In this document: positions 24,700 to 32,781 of the stretch, one piece after another
Layout of the letters: each line of letters starts with the position of its first letter
Numbering within the stretch: position 1 is the first letter of the stretch
Assembly: GCA_030612005.1 (NCBI GenBank)
Contig: JAUWOU010000017.1
Coordinates: 1 to 36,169 of the forward strand
DNA from: Candidatus Thorarchaeota archaeon
Lineage (GTDB): Archaea > Asgardarchaeota > Thorarchaeia > Thorarchaeales > Thorarchaeaceae
DNA: 36,169 bases
Direction of reading: 5' to 3'
The notes under the pieces: model-generated
What the model was told of the DNA's origin: nothing
The model's database searches: none
The model's input: the letters and a program-made list of their open reading frames with translations, nothing else
Made by a program: the position numbers and the translations under genes

Positions 24700-26115
24700 T
24701 CAGGATGACTTACGCGGAAGTGCTATTTTGAAAGTTGTTCCTTTTCGTTCTTTGTTTGAAATATATTCGATTTTTCCACCATACACTTCGACAACTTTCT
24801 TCGATAGGTATAATCCATATCCACCACCAGTAGTGGACACGCCTTTTTCGAATAACTTGGACTGAATCTCAGCAGATATACCTGGTCCATCATCGCTCAG
24901 AGTGATGTAGATGTAATCATCCTGACACGTAATCTCAATTGTAACCGTGACATCTTTCTCTGCATATTTAGCAGCATTACGCAATAGATTATCAAAAACC
25001 ATAGGAATAAGTCGTGCACTGCGAACTTCAGTTTCTTCTGTGTTAACATCAATCTTCACAGTTAAATTAGGATGAGCTTTTTCTGCTTGAGATTTTGATT
25101 TTTCAAGAATTCGCGTGATATCCACTTCGTCAACCTCTGCAGGACGACCAAATATATCAAGTAAATTCACCATTCTTTCTGAGGCGGCTTGTACAATCTT
25201 AATGTACTCAACGGCACGAGATTCACCTTCTATCATCATGAGCGCGGCTTCTGCATGACTCATGAGTACTTGAAGGTCGTTTCTCAGGTCATGTTGAAGG
25301 AATGAAGCATAGAGCTCAAGATCCTGATGTGAGAGATGCAATTTCTCTTCTGCAATTACATTTCTAGTGATATCTTCCTTAACTCCAACGTAGTGAGTTG
25401 CTTTACCATCTAGACCGAAGATTGGAGAGATCCATGCCTCTTCCCAGTAAAGCTCGCCATTCTTCTTCCTGTTAACAAATCTACCGTGCCAGACTTTGCC
25501 AGATGTGAGTGTGTTCCATAGGTCAGCATACGTTTCTGAAGAAGTTCGGTCAGATTTCAAAATACGAGGATTCTGTCCCACAATTTCATCCGAGGAATAA
25601 CCTGTGAGCTCGGAGAATTTCGGATTCACATATTCAATTGTCGCTTCAAGATCAGTGATCACTACAGATGTGGGACTTGCCTCGATTGCACCGGATAGTT
25701 TCAGGAGCTCCAACTCTTTCTCTCGTTCTGCTGTTATATCTATAACAACAGCCATCGTCCCGATCACGTTATCATTTTCATCGCGTCGTGGTACACCTGA
25801 AACTCGAACGATTATCTCGCCACCATCTTTCCGAATCATTGTCATATTGTATCCAGAAGATACTCCTATCGTTCGTCTTGCAGATTCTCCTTCTAACAGA
25901 AGCTTCTCACGCTCAGGGATTAGATCGAATATATTCATTCCGAGTAGTTCTTGATACTCATAGCCGAGCATAGCAGCAAATTCATCATTGACAAAGACGA
26001 GATTTTCATCCAAGTCGGTAATTCCAACACCTTCTGGAAGATAAATGAGAAGTTCCCTGTAATGCTTTTCATCAAGCCTGAAGTCGTCCCTGTTCAGTTG
26101 CTTGTCTTTCGGCAT
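24700..26115 (-). CDS. PAS-PAS sensor histidine kinase
   Basis: A soluble two-component sensor kinase of 471 residues. The first PAS domain is at about 16-130 and the second at about 138-252 (with the common GQNPRILKSDR segment, lacking the LOV cysteine). Then comes the phosphoacceptor His275 in LQHDLRNDLQ. The ATPase domain has the N box DNLLRNAAKYAE (375-386), the G1 box DDGPGI (408-413) and the G2 box GGGYGLYL (430-437), so it should be active. No membrane segment is present, so it senses a cytoplasmic signal. No response regulator lies in the window, making it an orphan. It is divergent from the NYN gene. Confidence 0.93.
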   Translation of the reverse strand: MPKDKQLNRDDFRLDEKHYRELLIYLPEGVGITDLDENLVFVNDEFAAMLGYEYQELLGMNIFDLIPEREKLLLEGESARRTIGVSSGYNMTMIRKDGGEIIVRVSGVPRRDENDNVIGTMAVVIDITAEREKELELLKLSGAIEASPTSVVITDLEATIEYVNPKFSELTGYSSDEIVGQNPRILKSDRTSSETYADLWNTLTSGKVWHGRFVNRKKNGELYWEEAWISPIFGLDGKATHYVGVKEDITRNVIAEEKLHLSHQDLELYASFLQHDLRNDLQVLMSHAEAALMMIEGESRAVEYIKIVQAASERMVNLLDIFGRPAEVDEVDITRILEKSKSQAEKAHPNLTVKIDVNTEETEVRSARLIPMVFDNLLRNAAKYAEKDVTVTIEITCQDDYIYITLSDDGPGISAEIQSKLFEKGVSTTGGGYGLYLSKKVVEVYGGKIEYISNKERKGTTFKIALPRKSS

Positions 26116-26249
26116 TCAGGTTTCCCTCTTGATTCTGGAAAAAATAGCGCTGATTTTCACAGATTTTATTGACAATATTTATTCAAAATGGCGGAAACCA
26201 TGGTAAAGACCTTTCCATATGTTATAATGATTGAATTTTCAGTAAGCTC

Positions 26250-26298
26250 TTATACTGCCCAGCTTCAAATAACAACATTCGGAGAGATGATTCTGATG
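26250..26298 (+). promoter_or_regulatory. Promoter and start region of the NYN gene
   Basis: A TATA-like TTATAC near 26250-26255 predicts transcription from about 26277. GGAG at 26281-26284 follows, then ATGs at 26287 (two-base spacing) and 26296 (eleven-base spacing). This excludes the longer frame that begins at 26188 and supports 26296. Confidence 0.45.
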
Positions 26299-27627
26299 AC
26301 ATCAGAGGCAAAACAACAGTTAGCAATATTCTGGGATGTCGAGAATGTTTCAGATGAATCGTCAACGCATAAAGCAATGACTCTGAAGATTCAACAATCA
26401 GGACATGTAGTGAAAGCTTATGCTTTTGCAGATTGGGACCCTCGACGTGCTATGGCTGAAGATCTCTACGCACTTGGTTACGACCTCATCCACGTGCCAG
26501 ATGACAAGGATAATGCAAGTGACTACAAGATGGCCTCATATATTTTAGACCACCTTATTCGCTACCCTAAAACTACAAGGTATGTGATGATTACTGGAGA
26601 TGGTGACTTCAAACTCATTGTAAATTCGCTCAAAGAGCGAGGTGTTGAACTATGGCTCATCAGCAATCCTGTAATCACTGCATCAGAACTTCCTGAACTT
26701 GCTACAATGTATAGTGATATCTTTTCATTCAGACCATCTTTGGATTGTGTAGATCCTGAAGATTGCGATGAATCAGTACAGAGTATAGTGAAACAGAGAC
26801 ATATAGTGGGAGTTCAACTGCAAGATGTCGTTCGAATAATCACAAAAGCAGGTAGTAAGCCAGGCATTGGCCATGTAAAACATGTAATGAACTCGCTCAA
26901 TCCAGAGTTCGATGAAGGAGAATTAGAATTTAGTAGTTGGAATGATTTCTTGGATTGGGCAGAGGCACAGAGATACATAGACCGCGAAGGAGAATTACCA
27001 AGTACTGTTCTCGCGCTTCCAAAGGAGCTTACACCTAAATCAGTTAAGATATCCAAAGAAGTGAGTGAGGCTTTTGATTTTCTAGCGTTGGTTACTGAGG
27101 AAGATCTTAACCTAGGGGCTCCACCATCACTCAGGGATTTCGGTGTGAAACTTAGAGAGCGAGGATTGGATTTTGAAAAGATTGGGTATCGTAGGTTTTC
27201 TGATTTTGTCCTTTCTGCAGAGAAGAGAGGTCTCATTAGAATCATGCCCTCAGAGGAAGGTAATGAGGCGGCTGTTGTTCTGCCAGTATACAGTCTTGAA
27301 AGGATGAAATCCTGGTTTGAGAAGAATGTAAAACGTGTATTTGGTGATGCAGTTAATATACCGAAAGCAGCTTTCATGAAGAAAATCTCAATGACTCTTC
27401 TTGAATCACAAATCACTCTTCAGCAATTGGAATCCTATTTACTGGATGAAAAGGTAAGAGGAGAGTATGAAAAAATCCTCGAAGCAAGTGGAATTCCGTT
27501 CCTTCCACCCTTTCAGATGTCCCTAGCACACATTCGGATTGGAAAGGGATTAGAATGTGATGACGTTATCGCGGAGGTAAACTCTGAACTTAGCCCATTG
27601 GGTATCAAACTCAGCTGTCCTGTATGA
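26296..27627 (+). CDS. NYN-domain (PIN-like) ribonuclease with OST-HTH/LOTUS-like domains
   Basis: The N terminus is a NYN/LabA-like nuclease domain with the acidic site residues Asp14 (FWDVEN), Asp76 (SDYKMA), and Asp102 and Asp104 (TGDGDF). These domains cut RNA. Two or three helical modules of about 70-80 residues follow, resembling OST-HTH/LOTUS domains (near 170-240, 255-340 and 350-440); these bind RNA or protein partners. The length is 443 residues. A nuclease followed by LOTUS repeats is the plan of eukaryotic MARF1-type regulators and of some bacterial proteins. It is divergent from the PAS kinase and 49 bases upstream of the ferredoxin gene. Confidence 0.83.
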   Translation: MTSEAKQQLAIFWDVENVSDESSTHKAMTLKIQQSGHVVKAYAFADWDPRRAMAEDLYALGYDLIHVPDDKDNASDYKMASYILDHLIRYPKTTRYVMITGDGDFKLIVNSLKERGVELWLISNPVITASELPELATMYSDIFSFRPSLDCVDPEDCDESVQSIVKQRHIVGVQLQDVVRIITKAGSKPGIGHVKHVMNSLNPEFDEGELEFSSWNDFLDWAEAQRYIDREGELPSTVLALPKELTPKSVKISKEVSEAFDFLALVTEEDLNLGAPPSLRDFGVKLRERGLDFEKIGYRRFSDFVLSAEKRGLIRIMPSEEGNEAAVVLPVYSLERMKSWFEKNVKRVFGDAVNIPKAAFMKKISMTLLESQITLQQLESYLLDEKVRGEYEKILEASGIPFLPPFQMSLAHIRIGKGLECDDVIAEVNSELSPLGIKLSCPV

Positions 27628-27676
27628 GCAATCAAATAGAAGCATTCTTCAAGAGGAATGTAAAACTCACCAAGTT

Positions 27677-28768
27677 ATGACAGACACGAACCCGTATGAA
27701 CAGCTGGCAGCAGTACTTGATACGATTCCCAATGGGTTTCCAGCTGCTAAGGATGGAGCACATCTGCGTATTCTAGAATGGATTTTCACTTCAGAAGAAG
27801 CAGCTCTGACAAGTCAATTGAAACTTCGCGGTGAAACTTCTGAAGAAATTGCCACACGAATAAATCGTCCTGAGGAAGAGATAGAGACCCTCCTAGATAT
27901 CATGAATTCCAAGGGTCAAATCAATTCGTGGATGTCGAAGAGTGCAGGTCGTCGGAAATATGGTCTGATGCCATTTGTTGTAGGTATCTACGAAGAGCAG
28001 TTGAATCGTATGGATGAAGAGTTTGCTCAGATTGTTGAACCATATGTAGATCATGAATTCAAGAAAATCTCAGCAGGAGAACCAGTTATCTTCCAAGTGA
28101 TACCTGTCAATCAGAGTATCAATGCTGAGCTTGAAATCCACCCGTATCAAAAGGCAGAGCAGATGATTGAGTCCTCAAGTTCCTGGGGGGTCCGTGAATG
28201 TATCTGTAAGAAGCAGAAATATCTCATAGGAGAGCCCTGTTCATATCCAACAACTGTTTGTCTCGTATTATCTCCAAGAAAAGAAAATGCGTTTGATGAT
28301 CACGAGCTTACAAAATCAATAACCAAAGAAGAATCGCTAAAGCTTCTGAAGGAATCAGAAGATGCTGGACTTGTCCATTGCACATACAATGTTCAAGAAA
28401 ATTTCACCTACATCTGCAATTGCTGTGTCTGTTGTTGTGGAGTTCTAAGGGGAATTGAATCGCTTGGCAAACCTCGTGAATTCATCAAAACAGATTTTGT
28501 AATGACGGTTGATGCAGACCTATGTACAGGATGCGAAAGTTGCCTTGAACGCTGCCAGTTTGGGGCTTTAAGTATCCCAGAGGATGTCTGCGTTGTTGAC
28601 CCTGAACGATGTATTGGGTGTGGTGTTTGTGCAATAGTTTGTCCAGAAACAGCAATGGAGATAATAAAATCAGAGTCACCAGAAAAACCAGCATCACCTG
28701 AGAATCAGATAGACTGGATGACTCAACGAGCAATATCTCGGGATGTAGATCCATCAGACTTGCTGTAA
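27677..28768 (+). CDS. Cys-rich dicluster ferredoxin with N-terminal helical domain
   Basis: A 363-residue electron-transfer or Fe-S protein. Two classical 4Fe-4S motifs are at Cys283-x2-Cys286-x2-Cys289-x3-Cys293 and Cys312-x2-Cys315-x2-Cys318-x3-Cys322. Before them are CIC (175-177), Cys188, Cys195, Cys235 and a dense CNCCVCCC block (247-254), a pattern shared by a widespread uncharacterised ferredoxin family. The first ~100 residues look like a winged-helix or helical domain (SEEIATRINRPEEEIETLLD). The C-terminal tail ends RDVDPSDLL, and a near copy of that tail is found 1.5 kb downstream. The partner enzyme is not in the window. Confidence 0.85.
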   Translation: MTDTNPYEQLAAVLDTIPNGFPAAKDGAHLRILEWIFTSEEAALTSQLKLRGETSEEIATRINRPEEEIETLLDIMNSKGQINSWMSKSAGRRKYGLMPFVVGIYEEQLNRMDEEFAQIVEPYVDHEFKKISAGEPVIFQVIPVNQSINAELEIHPYQKAEQMIESSSSWGVRECICKKQKYLIGEPCSYPTTVCLVLSPRKENAFDDHELTKSITKEESLKLLKESEDAGLVHCTYNVQENFTYICNCCVCCCGVLRGIESLGKPREFIKTDFVMTVDADLCTGCESCLERCQFGALSIPEDVCVVDPERCIGCGVCAIVCPETAMEIIKSESPEKPASPENQIDWMTQRAISRDVDPSDLL

Positions 28769-29081
28769 CTCAAGAAATTTCAGGTCTAGCAAGGAGCGCT
28801 TCACTATTCGAAGTTTGACTATTAATCTGATAACCATGAATGAACCCTATACTCCAATCTAATCTCAAACCCAAGAAGAGGTTATGGGTTGAGAGAATCG
28901 GTGCTATAGGTGACAGTATCTATGAAATGCGAACGATATGCCCGCCCATCAATGGAGTGAAGGGACAGTGGCTCACAGAATGTAGCTCCACTGTCAACAC
29001 CATCTGGGAGGTCTGCGTACAGATGAATCTAGCCCAGCCGTCTTTATTTTTCAAAAGGTCTAGAACAATATTCAGGATTAG
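28769..29081. other. Gene-free patch with a GC-richer segment and hairpin
   Basis: No clear gene. A frame of 81 codons (28840-29085) is open but has no start signal, no recognised domain, and overlaps the end of the next gene by a few bases. Within it, 28935-29040 is richer in G and C than its flanks and holds perfect 8-bp arms, GACAGTGG (28964-28971) and CCACTGTC (28988-28995), around a 16-base loop. The frame's ...GAIGDS... segment vaguely recalls the tail of TnpB proteins, so a decayed transposon end is one explanation. Confidence 0.35.
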
Positions 29082-29750
29082 TTAGACCATTCTCATTAGA
29101 ACCTGCTCTTTTGATTTCGGCATTGTTTCCCTCTTTTCGATGTATCTCTTTTCAAGAATGTAGAGCATTCTGGATTCATCAAGCTCGTAGAAGTCACGGC
29201 GTCGTTGCTTGATGAGTTCACCAGCTACTATTCTGAACTCAAACTCGTGAAGGATTTCTTGAACTCTCTGGATTAGTTGGATGGCTCGATCTACAGTACG
29301 ACGAGTCAGAAGGGTTCTCTTACTCAATTCAAGAATGGATATCTCATCTCGATATTGCAATGCTATTTTCACTCTTTCAATAGCCTCTTCAAGGGAGGTC
29401 CGCTTCTTCTTCTTATCAATGAACATAGACCTAACTGACTCGGTGCTATACTCCAACTTGTCAATCTTGAAAAATTCTGAAGCAAGGAACCAGTCCGCTA
29501 CTGCGCGAGGTAACTTTGTCATTCGAATTCGAAGGTCTAAAACAACTAGCTTTCTGTTTGAGGACTTTATCACGTATAACTCATAGGCATCACAAAATGA
29601 CTGTAATGAGGTCACTATTTGAGTTGCGCGATCTGCTAATTTCCAACTCACGTTCGCTCTCTCAGAGAGTCTGTTGATAGTATGAAAAACATCCTCCTCC
29701 ATTGATAGAATTCTATCTAACGCTAACTCAACTGATTGTCGTTCCGTCAT
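29082..29750 (-). CDS. Tandem winged-helix protein, likely transcription regulator
   Basis: A 222-residue protein with two similar helix-turn-helix units: residues ~1-75 (ERANVSWKLADRATQIVTSL) and ~118-190 (SKRTLLTRRTVDRAIQLIQR), each followed by a short wing-like strand pair (YELYVIKSSNRKLVVLDL and FEFRIVAGELIKQRRRDFY). The halves look like a duplication, joined by a polar Lys-rich linker. No ligand domain is visible. It is divergent from the 79-residue HTH gene, and two perfect palindromes occupy the shared promoter region. The family is not recognised. Confidence 0.7.
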   Translation of the reverse strand: MTERQSVELALDRILSMEEDVFHTINRLSERANVSWKLADRATQIVTSLQSFCDAYELYVIKSSNRKLVVLDLRIRMTKLPRAVADWFLASEFFKIDKLEYSTESVRSMFIDKKKKRTSLEEAIERVKIALQYRDEISILELSKRTLLTRRTVDRAIQLIQRVQEILHEFEFRIVAGELIKQRRRDFYELDESRMLYILEKRYIEKRETMPKSKEQVLMRMV

Positions 29751-29779
29751 GTTTGGTCACTACTATTTGGCGCTGAATT

Positions 29780-29832
29780 GGTATACAAGTATACCACTCA
29801 TATAACTATAGAACTATAGTTCTTTATAAATA
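29780..29832. promoter_or_regulatory. Divergent promoter with two palindromic operators
   Basis: GGTATACAAGTATACC (29780-29795; 7-bp arms, 2-base centre) and the perfect 14-base palindrome AGAACTATAGTTCT (29810-29823) lie between the two winged-helix genes. TTTATAAATA (29823-29832) and, on the other strand, TATAGTTATA near 29800 are TATA candidates. The first palindrome falls between the leftward TATA and its expected start site. Confidence 0.6.
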
Positions 29833-29883
29833 TGTATCCATATTATCCTATTACCTAGGATGTTTCTACTATTGAGCATCAAC

Positions 29884-29917
29884 TATAAAAGGTACATAAG
29901 GCATTTATTGTAGTGTT
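29884..29917 (+). promoter_or_regulatory. TATA box of the 79-residue HTH gene
   Basis: CTATAAAAGG (TATAAAAG at about 29884-29891) lies about 26 bases from the expected transcription start near 29914, four bases before ATG 29918. There is no ribosome binding site, so the mRNA is probably leaderless. Confidence 0.45.
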
Positions 29918-30157
29918 ATGACTCTGAAAGAAGAAGACATTCAATTGCTGAAATGTCTATTTGACCATGGTATCTTTCTTGCACATCATAAGAAGATGGT
30001 TACAATTCAGAGAATGTGTCACGATAATGTTAGGAAGGGTCTAAGAAAGCGGTTGAGGCGTCTTGAGAGTTTAGATTATGTGAGATCAAAAGGCGCAGAC
30101 CACTTCTCAGTTACGCATGAGGGGCGTGATTACTTGATTAATCTAGGTGTGATCTAG
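29918..30157 (+). CDS. Small winged-helix DNA-binding protein
   Basis: A 79-residue single-domain winged helix. Helices include EEDIQLLKCLFDHGI, the recognition helix region GLRKRLRRLESLDYVRS is very basic, and the wing is DHFSVTHEGRDYLINLG, the common archaeal pattern ending in ThxGxxyL. There is no room for a sensor domain, so it is likely a simple repressor. It is divergent from the tandem winged-helix gene and shares its palindromic promoter region. The next intact gene on this strand is the DNA methyltransferase, after a 183-base gap that holds a gene remnant. Confidence 0.75.
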   Translation: MTLKEEDIQLLKCLFDHGIFLAHHKKMVTIQRMCHDNVRKGLRKRLRRLESLDYVRSKGADHFSVTHEGRDYLINLGVI

Positions 30158-30240
30158 CATCAGGTGACAAACATGTTTAAAGAAATTATGCATCCTGGGA
30201 AAATGGAGGATTTCAACTTAATCGGACCTTTGTACATTGA

Positions 30241-30291
30241 TGGTTTCAACGGGCAATATCTCAAGATGTAGATCCTTCCGACCTGTTATGA
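30241..30291 (+). pseudogene. Remnant of a second copy of the dicluster ferredoxin C-terminal tail
   Basis: Read in frame, bases 30241-30291 code W-F-Q-R-A-I-S-Q-D-V-D-P-S-D-L-L-stop, almost the same as the end of the ferredoxin at 28720-28768 (...Q-R-A-I-S-R-D-V-D-P-S-D-L-L-stop). Most base differences are at synonymous positions, so this is a tail of a diverged paralogue and not a recent copy. Directly upstream the frame is closed by TGA (30238-30240), and nothing else of the ferredoxin is recognisable. Confidence 0.7.
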
Positions 30292-30340
30292 AAAAAATAT
30301 GACCAATCTTAAGAAGAAGTAAGCAATCCTAGGATTGTTC

Positions 30341-31309
30341 ATGACCGATGATACTGACTCCAGCAGAAGCGGGACCAAATCAAAGAAGCGCAGATCCAAA
30401 CCATATATTCCACACCTAGCTGAATTCTTTTTCGAACCAACGGAAGATTGGAGTTATGATAAAGCAAAGCAGCTTTACTCAAAGATTGCCTATTCTCTCA
30501 ATGACTACGAACTAGATACTGTACAATACACTGAATGTATTGCGGGAATGAAAACACTACCAAAATCTTCTATTGATTTGATTGTTGCAGACCCACCCTT
30601 TGGAATTGGTTTTGATGGTAAAAGTGGTGTTTACAATCGTGATGAAACCCTAGTGATTCCGGGATATAGAGAAGCTCAAGGTTCATACGCAGAATTTACG
30701 AAAGACTGGATTGCACAGCTTCCGCGAATCATGAAAAAGGATGCCTCGGCATACATCTTCAGCGGTTGGACCAATCTTGATGCTATCCTCAATGGTGCCA
30801 GCGAAGCAGGACTTACAACACTAAACCATCTGATTTGGCACTATCCATTTGGAGTTTACACAAAGAGGAAATTTGTAACAAGTCATTATCACGTCGTGTT
30901 ATTGGTTAAAAACGCAAAATCATACTATTTCAATAAAATCGAGAATTATCCGGAAGATGTATGGATTGTGAAACGAAAGTATAGAGCTGGTAAAGAAAAA
31001 AATAGCACAAAATTGCCCCTTGAAGTTGTATCAAAGTGTATAGATTTCTCATCCAGACCTGGAGATGTTGTTCTTGATCCGTTCATGGGAAATGGTACCA
31101 CTGCGGTAGCAGCAAAGGCGGCATTCAGACATTTCATTGGATTTGAAATCAATAATCAACTGAAATCACTCTTGAAGAAAGAAATTAACTCTGTTACTCC
31201 GGGGCAGTTCTTCAAATCATACAAAGAGCGATTGCCAACCATTGAAGAGCTGGCAGAAAAATATCCAAGAGCCTATCGTGAATATCTGAAGCAGAAGGAG
31301 CTCAAATAA
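30341..31309 (+). CDS. DNA methyltransferase, beta class, probably N6-adenine
   Basis: A SAM-dependent DNA methyltransferase of 322 residues. Motif IV, DPPFGIGF (84-91), comes before the SAM motif I, DPFMGNGTTAVAA (246-258), which is the beta-class order. The DPP(F/Y) form is usual for adenine-N6, while cytosine-N4 enzymes mostly have SPP(Y/W). The region between (about 95-235) contains the probable target-recognition part. The N terminus is basic. ATG 30341 is used; a TTG two codons upstream is in frame. No restriction endonuclease is adjacent, so it is an orphan enzyme. It lies 32 bases before the MCM-like gene and is probably co-transcribed. Confidence 0.9.
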   Translation: MTDDTDSSRSGTKSKKRRSKPYIPHLAEFFFEPTEDWSYDKAKQLYSKIAYSLNDYELDTVQYTECIAGMKTLPKSSIDLIVADPPFGIGFDGKSGVYNRDETLVIPGYREAQGSYAEFTKDWIAQLPRIMKKDASAYIFSGWTNLDAILNGASEAGLTTLNHLIWHYPFGVYTKRKFVTSHYHVVLLVKNAKSYYFNKIENYPEDVWIVKRKYRAGKEKNSTKLPLEVVSKCIDFSSRPGDVVLDPFMGNGTTAVAAKAAFRHFIGFEINNQLKSLLKKEINSVTPGQFFKSYKERLPTIEELAEKYPRAYREYLKQKELK

Positions 31310-31341
31310 GGAATAGAACAGATAATAGACGTGACTGAAAC

Positions 31342-32781
31342 ATGGATTCTGAAGACCTACTTGTGAAACACGGTTCGGAGTTTGATCGTCTCGCAGACGC
31401 AACGAGCTCAGCTGATGTCTTCAGCAGACAATTTGGAACCGAACTTACAAAGTGGGAATCCACCTTTATGCGCCAATTCAGTGAACGAATTTCTGGGCAG
31501 AAATTTCGCTATCGTGGTTTTGTAAGACATACCCGGGATACATCGTTAATCCTACTGACTCCAAGTCCGTGGTTGATGATAGGTGAGTTCATTATCTTCG
31601 GTAGAGAACAGAATCTACCAGACGATGGATCATATGTGGAAATCACAGGAAAACGTGTTGCAGTACCCAGTATTCTCCAAGAAACTAAAGTCGTTCAGCG
31701 AGCAATTACAGCAGATTCATGCCAAGAATTACCAATGGATTTCACTTCAGAAATCACTCCCCCAATGAGTCTCAAGGAATTATCCCGTATTCTTTTTGAA
31801 CGGGTTGGAATGGCGGAAGCAAGTAAGAGGGTGTTTGCCAGACTCTTTGTATCAAGTCCACCTTATCAGGAATCAGTTGGTGGATTAACTACGGGGATTC
31901 AGGCCATTGCGTCTCAAACAAAGGTTAGACAATTTCTTTCATTTACACGACGAGTACTTCCTCCATCAATGAGGAAACAAACAACAGCTCTTCATAATGT
32001 AAGAGGTATCAAGGTTAGAACACCAAAATTGTTCAGAGTCGATATTGGGACAGTATCAAAAACTAGATTGGAAAATATCTGTGTTAATCGGAAAGACCCC
32101 TCAGGATTTAGAGAGGTATCAATAGGAACTCTAACAGACACTGTTAACGCGGCATTACCTGATATCCCTCTCGTTCTAACCTCAGAGGATTTTTGGGTGG
32201 AAACTGGTAATCCAACTGAACTGCAGCTCCCAATTTTGAAGTCAGCAATAACTTACCAATTGATGACTCCCACTGTTTCTGCACGTAGTATCGAGTCCAG
32301 TACAAAGCATGTCTTAACCCGACTTGAAACATTGCAAGAGAGTTTTGGACTTGATGAGAGTGCTTTGGCTCGGGGACAGGTTCTCGATGCAGATGCGCTG
32401 GGAAAACCAATGAGCGTACTCAAGCTTACTCGTTCTACTGCACGTGCATCATGGAAAGAGAAGATCACTGCCAAGGAGATAAAGCATGCTTGGGATAGAA
32501 TTCTTGAACCAGCACTCAAGGAGTTCATAGAACTCTCTGACCTAAAGAAAACTTCTGAGAAAGATTGGGGAAAGGGAAGTCGCATTGATAAATTCAATAC
32601 TAAGGTTCTCAAAGCAATTCGAAAATTAGATTCAGGAAAATCAGGGTCTCTAGGACCAACTCTAACTGAGATTGCTCAAGAAGCTGGTGTTGAGAAACAC
32701 GTTGCTGCAGAAACCCTAGCACGGATGAAGGACAGTGGAGTCCTCTATGAACCGCGCTCTGGTTATTACAGACTGGTATAA
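31342..32781 (+). CDS. Putative MCM-like protein lacking ATPase motifs
   Basis: Not firmly recognised; 479 residues. The last ~75 residues form a winged helix (LTEIAQEAGVEKHVAAETLARMKDSG) ending LYEPRSGYYRLV, much like the C-terminal winged helix of archaeal MCM helicases. The segment at ~355-400 (MSVLKLTRSTARASWKEKITAKEIKHAW) resembles the MCM AAA lid, and residues 60-120 look like an OB-type beta barrel. ERVGMAEASKRVFARLF near 160 recalls the MCM segment that precedes the ATPase core, but no Walker A GxxGxGK(S/T) or Walker B is present. It may be a degenerate MCM paralogue; the match is by eye only. Confidence 0.6.
   Translation: MDSEDLLVKHGSEFDRLADATSSADVFSRQFGTELTKWESTFMRQFSERISGQKFRYRGFVRHTRDTSLILLTPSPWLMIGEFIIFGREQNLPDDGSYVEITGKRVAVPSILQETKVVQRAITADSCQELPMDFTSEITPPMSLKELSRILFERVGMAEASKRVFARLFVSSPPYQESVGGLTTGIQAIASQTKVRQFLSFTRRVLPPSMRKQTTALHNVRGIKVRTPKLFRVDIGTVSKTRLENICVNRKDPSGFREVSIGTLTDTVNAALPDIPLVLTSEDFWVETGNPTELQLPILKSAITYQLMTPTVSARSIESSTKHVLTRLETLQESFGLDESALARGQVLDADALGKPMSVLKLTRSTARASWKEKITAKEIKHAWDRILEPALKEFIELSDLKKTSEKDWGKGSRIDKFNTKVLKAIRKLDSGKSGSLGPTLTEIAQEAGVEKHVAAETLARMKDSGVLYEPRSGYYRLV

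Noticed and set aside
25600-25900. LOV photoreceptor call for the second PAS domain
   Set aside because: The GQNPRIL segment is shared with LOV domains, but the flavin-binding cysteine (NCR motif) is absent.
26814-27416. 200-residue minus-strand frame inside the NYN gene
   Set aside because: Shadow of the LOTUS-like region; low-complexity Ser/Arg composition typical of antisense reading.
28840-29085. 81-codon plus-strand frame as a real gene
   Set aside because: No ribosome binding site or TATA at a sensible distance, no domain, and it overlaps the convergent gene end; kept only as a possible decayed element.
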